Below, piece by piece: positions 34,441-43,311 of a stretch of DNA of 64,000 nt; positions within the stretch are counted from its first letter, which is position 1; each line of letters begins with the position of its first letter. The stretch spans positions 1-64,000 of the forward strand of contig VXIS01000010.1 of assembly GCA_008704415.1 (NCBI GenBank), read 5' to 3'. The notes under the pieces are model-generated. The model did not search any database. It saw only the letters and a program-made list of their open reading frames with translations, and had not been told where the DNA came from. This DNA is from Sphaerosporella brunnea (Eukaryota; Ascomycota; Pezizomycetes; Pezizales; Pyronemataceae). The position numbers and the translations under genes are program-made.

Positions 34441-35215
34441 GTACCCTAGGGAGTCCCGGCGGCCAATTTACGCCCCGTTTCTCCAGCACATTTTGACAAT
34501 GGAACAGCAGGACTGGTGGTCGACGTGTAGAGCGCGAGACCGCGGTGAGAATCGGCGAAACGATAGCCCCGTCCCTGTCGACCGCTGCGTTGCGCAATCG
34601 CTGTGCTTGTATATCCACCATGGGGGCAGCGCGGCAGTCAGGGCGGGCGTCGGTGCGGTGCGGGCGTGATTGCAGGCCAGCCCGAGGATCAATCGCCGCA
34701 CTGCGCTGTCGCCAAAGGTCTCTGCTGGCTGCACGGTTGCATGCTTGATTTGTCGTGTCTGACCTTTGCCAGCATACATACGTTGCCACTGCAAGCCTCA
34801 GTCCCGCATTATCCATCCACGCAGCGCCAGGCGGCATGCATATTTGAGCTTCCGCGCCTGGTTGACGGCGTCGGGCGGGATCTCCGATGTGCGTCCCTTT
34901 CAACCAGTTACGGTTGGCTTCATGCCGCGGCGAGCATGGTGCTTGCGAAAGAATTTGGTGCGCGAGGCAGCAGCGTCCAAGACGCGACTGCAGACGAGGA
35001 GACTGTTTCGGTAATTGAAGAATTCTACGGCGATGCGATCCCACATTGTCACTGTCGGCGTGAGTCACGGGGTTTGAAAGCGGTTGGATATTCAGTCAAC
35101 ACGGGAAGGCGTGAACACGTAAGAAATTCACATTCACAGAGTCTCGCAAGCATACATGCAATTTCCAATCCCTCATAAGCTGCCCTTGACCAGGCACTGC
35201 CCCGGCATGCGACAA
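34441..35215. other. No convincing gene
   Basis: Open frames on both strands overlap (34349-35068 minus, 34603-35178 plus), but neither has a recognisable motif or good start context. Confidence 0.4.
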
Positions 35216-37062
35216 CTAGTCCACCGATGATGTCGCGTCAAAGACTGCATCAAATGTGCAGCCATCTTCCTCTTCGCCTTGTTCACCGCAGCTGTCGTCC
35301 TCCTCATCAAGAACCGCTTCATCGTTGCGAAACAGCCAATCACGCTGCGAGCAGCAGTCACAGTGGTCGCACTCTTCGTAATCGTAGACGAGCAGTGGGG
35401 ATTCCGGTTGCCACTCTTCCTCATAGTACTCGAGCAGCGGGAACAGCGCTTCAACGCCACGCGCTTCAACGTCGCACAAAGTAACGACATTCCATCCCTC
35501 GTTCTGCGAATCTTCGAGACTCCACAGCTTCGCAACAGCCAACGCCCAGCTGGTACCCAGACAGGTGAAAAACTCGCGGCCCGCACTGGCGTCGTAGTGG
35601 AAATAGTGATCGCGCATGCGGATGAAGGCCTGCATGTCTGTACCGAACCCGCGATCGCTGCACGCAATGAGCTCCCACGAGTCGGCGGGCAGGTACCAGC
35701 GCAGCGTGTCGTTGCAACTGTCAAAGTCTGCGTACGGAGAACAGTAGCTTGGCGGGAGCTCTCTGTCCAACGCGGCATCGTCGGTGATAGGGTCTGGTGC
35801 TTCGCGCTTTTGCCCGTATGCATACTGCACGGCACTCGGATCGGGCCACTTTTCATAGTCTGGGCAGTCGGCCCTCCAGTCTGCGAGGTCGATGGTCGTG
35901 TTCTCTTGTCGTACCAGGAATGCGCGGTGGACAATCGCGTGTCCCAACCCGTGGTGAGCAATATCCTCCGGCGCGACACGCTTCGTGGTCATCGTTCGGT
36001 ACGGCAATTGCAGAGCCCGCAATGCCTCAATCTGTACACGCGTCATGAGGCGGCGGAGGTCCCCAGATATTCCATGCCCATCAGGAGCCTGCGTGTGCGA
36101 CAGCCAGAATTTGCGATCACCACAAGTGATGATGGCATATACTTTGTTGACATCCGGCTCCCCCTCGGCGTCTCCGGCGGAATGCAGTTCTCCAATTTGG
36201 ATCTCAAACCACGAGATTAAGCTTGGTGCTGCCCCGCCTGGACCCGTTTCAACCTCGCCAGCTGTTTCGCGGAGAGCGGTTTCGGCTTCTTCTTCAACAT
36301 CTGCTGAGCCTGGTGATCCACCGACCTGTCGAGAAATCTCCTGACTACCGATGCTGCCTCCGGATACCGACTCGGGACCATGCCCTGGAACGAGCTGCAG
36401 TTCCAGCACGCCTCCTTCTCCGAGTCCGTCAGGCTCAGCGTCGCCTTGAACTTTGCCAGGTCCAGCGTCCGGACAAACACGCGCTGGGTCCATTTGCTGG
36501 CAACCGCCATCGCCAGTGTCTCCGCGCAGTTCCCCGGAAGCGGAGAATGCACCCCGGGCGGCGTCGGCGGTAGCGGTGCTCCATGGAGGCGCTCCAACAG
36601 CTCCACTCTGGCGAGCGCGATCGCCTCGCGCGCTGGGTACGGGGTCGCGGTGAGCGAGCACATGAAGACCCGCCGGGGTAGCTCCGTCGACGAGGGATCC
36701 GGATGCTCCAGGTAAAACACCGTCAGCACCGCCGGCACCGCAACCGAGCACTCCTGGCCGATCGCGAGGAATATCGTCGCGAGCTCCGTCAGCAGTGCCG
36801 CGTGTTCCGTCCGGTGATCGTCCTCGGGGGACGTCGGATGCTCCTGCGCTGAGAACTGGATGCACAGTGTCTCCTAAACACTTTGCAACGTCATCGGTGT
36901 TCCGTTGATGGTCATCTTGATCGGTGGTGTCGCTACGAGGCAGCCGTCGCTGCCGTTCAACGGTGCCGTCCATGCTGGACTCGACTGTCGGTACTCCGAA
37001 AGCAGGGCGCGTGCTGTCGAGCTGAGCCTCAGGTTGGCCGGCGTGAGTTGTGGTTGTGTCAT
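35216..37062 (-). CDS. Deaminase-superfamily-like protein with acidic C-terminal domain
   Basis: The minus-strand N-terminal half carries NCAET (CAE codons 36520-36528) and EACWNCSSFQ (CxxC 36397-36408), about 37 residues apart. That is the zinc-binding signature layout of the cytidine deaminase-like superfamily, several branches of which occur in fungi. I infer a deaminase fold; the substrate is unknown. A basic tail (KKKPKPLSAKQLARLKR) follows, then a second part (ISWFEIQIGELHS, AIITCGDRKFWLSHTQAP, an acidic Cys-containing end) to the stop at 35216. Frames change near 36220, and a TAG at 36874-36876 splits the N-terminus. Short GT-AG segments of 34-41 bases could solve both, or the gene is decayed. 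Two ATGs exist, near 37068 and at 37062. A TATA box lies about 75 bases upstream. A continuous 678-codon frame also spans the locus, but its middle third is Gly/Ala-rich and looks like a shadow. Confidence 0.5.
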
Positions 37063-37136
37063 CAGTCATTGCCCGTTGTGCTGGCGATGTGAAGAACTGG
37101 TGTTGATGTGTGGGCAGGTTCGGTGGGGGGCGGGGG

Positions 37137-37146
37137 GGGGGCTTAT
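37137..37146 (-). promoter_or_regulatory. TATA box of the deaminase-like gene
   Basis: CTATATAAGC on the minus strand is 75-80 bases upstream of the candidate ATG at 37062. It follows a C-run when read on that strand. Confidence 0.6.
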
Positions 37147-37499
37147 ATAGCGAGATGGTAGGGTGCAAATGATGCCTAGGGTACAACGAAATACACGGCA
37201 TTCGGGTTTGTACCCCCAACGAGAGCAGTGGATCGGGATCGCGGCTTGGCATCGTTGCTTTCGGGTTTTAAGCAGACGCCGTTGAGCACTGACAACAACG
37301 CAGCACAGAGAATAGTCTTCAGGGACAATCCGGGTGGAGCGTGACTTGTGCAGGTACGTTCCCAGTTGGGAAAGCTGCTGATTGGGGGACAACAACCGTC
37401 GTTCTCGATTGATGGGTACGTGGCTTCTGGGCGTTCCGAATCAACAGGTGATGTACACAAGGGTAAAAAGGAGGCGTGAACAGGGTACAAAACCATCTC

Positions 37500-38350
37500 A
37501 GGAAACACAGGCTTCATAGTCACAGACATCGCAATCATAATCGCCGAACTGGAACAAAAAAAAACCAGCGTCCGGGGAAAAAAAAGGAAAAAAGAAGAAA
37601 AAACAACCCGCCAGGACACTAAGTCCTATCGCCACCCCAACGATCCTTGGCCTCTTGCTTCTGGGCACTCGCACTTCCCCAGACCTCCTCGAACGTCTCT
37701 TCGCCAAACCCGAGATCCTGGCCTTAATGAACGGATTACGTTTGCGGCGGACCTGGTCACAGTTCCAATCAAAGGTGAAGTATCCATCCTCGTCTTCCTC
37801 CGCCGAGTCTCCCGCCGCCTCTTCATCAGGTTGATAGTCAGAGCTGAACTCGCGGCGAGTTCATGGAGAGCATCGTCGTATTCCGGGACCTTGCTAGAGT
37901 CCTCCTCAGCCATGATCTCGTCCAGGCTCTGGTACTCTACCATGTATAGAACCCTCGTCTTGGCCATGTCCGCAAGGAACTGCGCGCTCTGATCATCATA
38001 CATTGAGCAGTCCTTGAGGTCGTTGTTCGCCGTGGCCGGACCCTTGGTGGACACGTCAAGGAGCTCCTCGTCCTCGCTGTCCTCTTGCAAGGAAAGCGCG
38101 ATGGGCCGTGCTAGCTCGTCGTCGGCGTCCTCGAGAACCTTGGCCGGAGCCTCCGTGCTACCATCCAGGAGCTGCTTGTCTCCGTCATCCTCCTCCACAG
38201 AGGCAGAGCCAGAGCGCCCGCAGTCTTCATCGCCGTCCTTGCGATCATCCTCACCAGAAAGCAAAAATGACAGATAGGCAGAACAGACGAAAGCAACCGG
38301 GTTTGAAATCCGCAGAAAGAAAAGCTATGGCCAGGTCCCCCATCTGGGGA
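37500..38350 (-). CDS. Hypothetical acidic protein with basic C-terminus
   Basis: I do not recognise it. Reading the minus strand, a TATA-like CCATAAAAGC lies at 38370-38380, shortly before an ATG (MGDLAIAFLSADFK) near 38347. The main body is acidic (SASVEEDDGDKQLLDGS, LQEDSEDEELLDVS) and then globular (DQSAQFLADMAKTRVLYMVE, LDEIMAEEDSSKVPEYDD). Near 37830 coding shifts to a frame giving SDYQPDEEAAGDSAEEDED and FDWNCDQVRRKRNPFIKARI, followed by a basic stretch (AKRRSRRSGEVRVPRSKRPR) that looks like a nuclear localisation signal, and a hydrophobic segment at the end. Exon limits are uncertain, and either introns or frameshifts are needed. Confidence 0.4.
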
Positions 38351-38473
38351 AATAATATGCAGGCAGTCAGCTTTTATGGGTCTGGGCAACTGCAGCGTCG
38401 GACTAACGTTAACAGTCCGTGTGTGTAAGGCCGTGGGCGGGAAATAGGCAAATCATTGATTTTCCCCTGGAAG

Positions 38474-38735
38474 AGTGGTGGCTCATGGTGCAAATGATTC
38501 AGCTGAGTGATCGCTCGTGCGGGAAATAGTGATGGCTCGTGCTGGAAGTAGCGATGGCTCATGCTGGAAATAGGGATGCGTCGTGTTCGAAATCATCACC
38601 GTTTATCCCTATTTCCATCACAAGCCATCACTATTTCCAGCACGAGCCATCACTGTTTACCCATTTCCATTATACGCCATCACTCTTTCCCCATTTCTAT
38701 CATGATCTACCACCGTTTCCCTATATCTAGCAGCA
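38474..38735. repeat. Inverted array of a 23-base unit (fold-back)
   Basis: On the left, units like GAAATAGTGATGGCTCGTGC repeat directly from 38474 to about 38580. On the right (38605-38735) the same unit repeats in reverse complement (CTATTTCCAGCACGAGCCAT). The arms can pair into an imperfect hairpin of about 100 bases around a centre near 38595. No gene is present. Confidence 0.85.
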
Positions 38736-39083
38736 GGGATCACCCGAATTCAACTCCTCACCAGCAACCAACGTCACAGAACCACAGACAACCATATAAC
38801 AGCTCAAGCCGGAACAGAGTGGCTGCAGTGGTGATCGAGCCCACCTAAGACCGCCACAAGCTTCTAAGAATGAAACACGTCTGCGATATGAAACCCCGAT
38901 ATCAGACGGGACAACGTGCGAATAGCTTAGCTCAACAAACAGCACGCGCTAGTTGCACAACCTACGATAGCACTCACACGCAGGGTGCTAGTCTACAGTG
39001 CGTATCAACGCCATTCCGTTTCTTCATAGGTTACGAAAGCTCCATTGAAACCATCCTTCTGGCTTACACGTGTAGCATAGAAG

Positions 39084-42000
39084 TAGTGCTGTGAACGGGG
39101 CGACGGGTCGGGGCGCGGGCGGGCGGGGCGCGACGGGGTAGGTCGGGGCAAGACAGGGTGCACCGGGGCTGGACGGGGCGCACCGGGGCGCGATGGGGTG
39201 GCCGGGGTTGGGCGGGGTGGATCGGGGTTGGGCGGGGTGGATCGGGGCGCGACGGGGCACACCGCGGCGGCGGCAAGGGGAGACTGATGTATGTAGGGCA
39301 TCAACGGCCATAACACTGAATATTTAAGAACATGGCATTACGTTACAAATACACGGTCAAATTCTACTCCTCCTCAAGGGCCGGTGTTCCCCCTCCCTCC
39401 AAATACTGCCGGTACGTTTCCAACACTGAATCAAATCCCAAGACACCTGGTTTCCACCAAGCTCAAAGCGTGACAAGCGCTTGAAGGGTTTCCTGAGACA
39501 TAGCGGCCTGATGTGGGCCTTGGGCGTTCCCGGCAGATGAAAAGGCTCGTTCAGACGGTGCTGTTGACGCTGAAGTGATGTAGCTTAGCCTGAGAGCGCA
39601 AACCAGAGGTCACGATTACTTACCTTGAGCTGAGAAATAGTCTTTTGCCATCATAGCGAGGCGTGGAAATAGGTATTGGCCGCTCTCACGCCACCAGAGA
39701 AGAGAGTTAGACTGGAAGCGGTCGGCCCAAACCTCCGCAGACATTGAAGGCAACTGGCGATACTGTTTAAGTTCATCTGCTGGAATCGCAGCGTGAGCCT
39801 GTTGCTCAACCTCCTGCTGGAAAGGGTTCGAAGGTATTGGGCGGTTTCCTTCAGTGTGACGGTGAGCTGGATGAGGCTGTCGTTCAAGGGGAGGGTGAAG
39901 CTCAAGAAGCTTATAGCGATCCCATGCTCGCTGCAGGGCATTTTCCGCTGCTGGGAGCCAATCTGGCTCCCAGTTATGCTCAACATATGATGTCTTCACT
40001 TGCGGATCAAGGAATAAACAAACGTAATAGACCGACTGGTTCATGCGAAGGTAATACTTGCAAAGTGTTTCCCAGCTGAGCTGGAGCGATTGTTGCACAG
40101 CTTCATTGCCCCAAAGGCTAGTACGCTCGAAGCTCTCCACAGCACTCATAAGGCGATCCATCATGGGGAACGCCCTGGTGATGCTGACCTCTTCCTCAGC
40201 TTCCATGACAAGTGTAGCTTGCTTGTACTCCCGTAGGATATCCCAAAATTGATTGACCATATCCCATTCATGCGGCGTGGGCCAAGAATTCATCAGGCGG
40301 GGGTCATGGAAGCACAAGAGGTGCAGCGGCTGCCGCACATGTGATAGGACCGTGAGCATGTCGTATACAGTGTTCCAACGACCCTCAGCATCGCCTTTTG
40401 GCACGCGATAACTGACATCGCACTGACGGCACTTATCTCGCAATCGACGACGCCGTTTGTCTGAGCATCGTACCCCAAAACAAAGTCTGCGCACCTTGGT
40501 TAAGGTAACCTCGAAATCAGTGATTTCGTGACCAGATGCACTGAGGTCATCGGGATTGTGGTCAGCCGAAGGCTCCGGAACATCCGCAAGATCCTGCCGT
40601 TGGATGCCGCGTGGAAGGAGATTGAGACGGTCCAGCGCTACCTCTTCGTTCTCAAACCCTTCGCAGTGCAGCGCGGTAAACATACTGTGAACAGCATTGT
40701 GCAAGATGTGTGCTAAGCATCGTAGCCCGTTGTTATCCGCTATGAAGCCGGGAATGGAGCGTTCGAGAAGCCGCAGCATGAGAAGGAAGTCGGAACCGCC
40801 GTCTGTTGTAATGTGCGCAATTCGTGGCCAGACTCCAAAGGTAATAAGGGTCTTTTGAAAAGCATTGCCAAGATTGGATCCCGTCCGATCACCTGTGATG
40901 GGCTGTAGCTCGAGAACCGCAGACCGCTGGCAGAAGTCATCATCGATCCAATGGATAGTGATACCTAACACAGAGCCTTAGCAACAGTATTTTGTTGTGT
41001 TAGTCTGGACGTACCGAGGAACTCGTTTTGTTCAGCATCGGACCAGCAATCGCAGGTAAAGTTAAACAATCCCTTGTGCTGACGAAGTAAGTTTCGGAGT
41101 TTTTGTCGTTCGAGTTCAAGCACTTTCAACAGCAAACAATGATAACTCCCACGGGACTTCAACCGTGCTTGATCATTGCACTCTTCAAACGCCCGTTGCA
41201 GTGCCAGGGACTCCACCTCTACAAAAGGCTGCTGCCCCATTACAAGCGAACGGAGAATCTTAAGTTGGAACTGTGTCTCATCAAACGCTTTGGTCCTGTC
41301 CTGTGGCTGTTGGCCGTGGTGGAACTCCATGTAGACATCGTCAGGTGCGAAGTGGGTAGCACATTTGGTGGACAGAAAGGCTTGTGCATCCTCCGGAGTG
41401 ACTGCATGGGGATGGTCGTCGTCTTCCTTTAGGTGCTCGCGAAGTATATGGGTTAAAAGGGTCTTCGTTGAGCCTTGGGACGTTCGATACTGTGGTGGGC
41501 TACATGTATCAACACCTGTCAGCCTCAGCTTGTAACTCTCGTTTCCTCTCAGTGCTGATAGTGGGACAATACTTCACCGGACATAGATCACACCGTGCAA
41601 TGACGTCATCCACCTCTGTCCCTTTTTTTGTTCGCCTTTTCCCAACGACAAGCTTCTGGAAGTATTTCCAACAGAGAGACGACGGCTGTCCTGTACGGGG
41701 CTGCACTGGACGAATGGCTGCTGGACGTCTGCCCCTGGGATCATCGCTTTCTTGACCGCGTGGTGGTCGCGTTTCTGGGGAACTGGTAGGCGTGTGGTTA
41801 CGGGTGTTGGAAGCAATGGAGCTCAAGGATTGCTCGCGCCGGCGCTGCTGCAGTCTGGAAGGTGAAAGCTCCTCAGATGTGGTAGGGGACCGCCGGCTTG
41901 TGCGATTGTTCGATGACAAACTCACAGGCTCCGCACTGGTAGTATTCTGTGGGCGACCGCGCTCAGATTGGATAGGCTCTGTGGAGGTCCTGATTTGTCG

Positions 42001-42644
42001 CTGGTGCCTCTCACTGGATAGCTCTGCCTCTCGCTCTGGCATGGCTGATTCTTCGGCAGGAGGACGTCGTTCTGCCTGCTTCTTCATCGCCCTCGTCTGT
42101 CGTGGTTGCGTCATGGGAGACGCTTCACGTCGCGTTCTTTGGTTTTGCGCTGATTTCGCATGGCTGGGTCGCTTCCGTTTGTTGGTTTGGGGAGGCATCG
42201 TTGTTCTGTCGCGCGCTTTTTCTCGCTCTCGCGTTGCTGGTGTCGCGTTGCTGGTGAGGGGCAGATCGGGGAATGATATCATTGCTCGCCATCTCTCTTG
42301 AGCCTCAAGTATTGCATTCCCGGGTAACCAAACGAAACTCTAATTGACACGCGCTGTTTTATTGTTCTGCCTCTGCGCATTACAGTCACCTTTCAACCTT
42401 TCGTTTCGACCGTGGCTGTTCAGCCAGGTATCCGCAGGCTTTCTCAGCGCTCGACGTGGTCGGGGCCTGACGGGGTACCCGGGGTGGTCGGGGCAGCGTC
42501 GGGGTGGCCGGGGCAGCGACGGGGTGGCCGGGTTGTCGACGGGGCGACCGGGGCGCGGCGGGGTGGATCGGGGTCCGTCGGGGCAGGCGTTACCCCGTGG
42601 CGCCCCGTGCCCCGTCGGGGCGCCCCGACCCGTTCACAGCACTA
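39084..42644 (-). mobile_element. Complete hAT transposon, family B (3561 bases)
   Basis: The ends are TAGTGCTGTGAACGGG on the left and CCCGTTCACAGCACTA on the right. The flanks CATAGAAG (39076-39083) and CATAGGAG (42645-42652) are an 8-base duplication with one mismatch. Both subterminal regions are extremely G-rich, about 170 bases each, built of loose GGGGYG/ACGGGG words (39098-39265 and, inverted, 42450-42625). It carries a transposase gene on the minus strand that reads through after removing three introns, so it may be autonomous. A short relative lies at 60515-60841. Confidence 0.92.
39463..42282 (-). CDS. hAT transposase, apparently intact, four exons
   Basis: The gene excises and inserts the element. 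Exons on the minus strand: 42282-41578, 41489-41015, 40964-39624, 39569-39463. Introns of 88, 50 and 54 bases have GTGAAG/GTACGT/GTAAGT donors, branch sites such as ACTAAC, and CAG or TAG acceptors, and all join in phase, giving about 875 residues. Exon 1 is a long Arg/Ser/Glu-rich leader ending in the BED zinc finger (CDLCP). The finger is completed in exon 2 by GSTKTLLTHILREH, so the intron splits its Cys and His pairs. Exon 3 holds the RNase H-like catalytic region (GITIHWIDDDF, HITTDGGSDFLLML, NGLRCLAHILHNAVH). Exon 4 has the C-terminal dimerisation signature STAPSERAFSSAG. I see no stop or frameshift. The start could also be the later ATG of MPPQTNKRKRPSH. Confidence 0.88.
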
Positions 42645-42846
42645 CATAGGAGACCTGGGGCGACGTGGTTTCTCGGGTGCAACTCGTAGGCGATGGGTCA
42701 TATCTCGCTGGTGGATTGGATGTGCGCCGTCCTCTTCTAGACAGCACAGTATCGTCCCTCGTGTTGGTCAGGTCGCGGTTTTTTCCTGCCCATCGCAGAA
42801 CGTGTACAGAGGCAGGGACTGGCCACCGTTGGCAAGCAAAACGCCT

Positions 42847-42853
42847 TATAAAA
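42847..42853 (+). promoter_or_regulatory. TATA box of the threonine synthase 5' fragment
   Basis: TATAAAA lies about 86 bases before the ATG at 42939 and is followed by a CT-rich leader and the start context GATACAATGG. This looks like a complete core promoter carried along with the gene fragment. Confidence 0.65.
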
Positions 42854-42938
42854 ACCCACGACGACAACCAATTCCCAATTCCTCACCTTTACATACCCCC
42901 TCCCTCCCTTGCTTCAATTTACCCCTCCACCAGATACA

Positions 42939-43240
42939 ATGGCCGGACCACCTCCTTCACAGCGGTATTTGAGTACCCGTGGTCGCTCTTACGGCGTAAG
43001 TTGTCCTTCCGAGTTCCGTTCCGGTGGTGGAGAGGTGGGAGCTGAGTCGCAGCTAACACCTCTCACAGTTCTCTTTCGAGGAGGCCGTGCTTAAGGGTCT
43101 TGCGTCTGATGGTGGTCTCTTCCAGCTCCTTGAGGTCATCTGCGGGGATCTCTGAAGGACAGATGTACAGCAACAACACCTGGTAGGTCCTAGAACCGGG
43201 AGAGGCCCAGTCCTCGGGGAGTGTTGGGCTCGCCTCAGGA
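42939..43240 (+). pseudogene. THR4: Threonine synthase 5' fragment, second part inverted
   Basis: Exon 1 (42939-42995) encodes SQRYLSTRGRSYG and is followed by a clean intron, 42996-43068 (GTAAGT, branch GCTAAC, CACAG). Exon 2 gives FSFEEAVLKGLASDGGLF. This is the N-terminus of fungal threonine synthase, the enzyme that makes threonine from O-phosphohomoserine. At 43122/43123 the match stops, and the next part of the same protein appears on the minus strand from 43240 back to 43123: PTLPEDWAS, then LLLYICPSEIPADDLKEL, which matches the enzyme's next conserved region. The fragment is therefore residues 1 to about 85, with the second half inverted. The remaining 400-odd residues are absent, so it is a non-functional duplicated copy, and an intact gene should exist elsewhere. 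Confidence 0.85.
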
Positions 43241-43311
43241 TAAGTCGCATCGGTAAATACGGTGGGAGCCTCGTCTGATAGGTTTGTTTCACACGTAGAG
43301 GTTCGGAGTGA

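Noticed and set aside
35216..37252. Single 678-codon minus-strand protein
   Set aside because: Its middle third is Gly/Ala/Asp-rich nonsense while another frame there carries the CAE and CxxC motifs; the locus is a frame mosaic.
39098..39265. CpG-island promoter or rDNA fragment
   Set aside because: It lies just inside a hAT terminal repeat and is mirrored at the other end, so it is subterminal transposon sequence.
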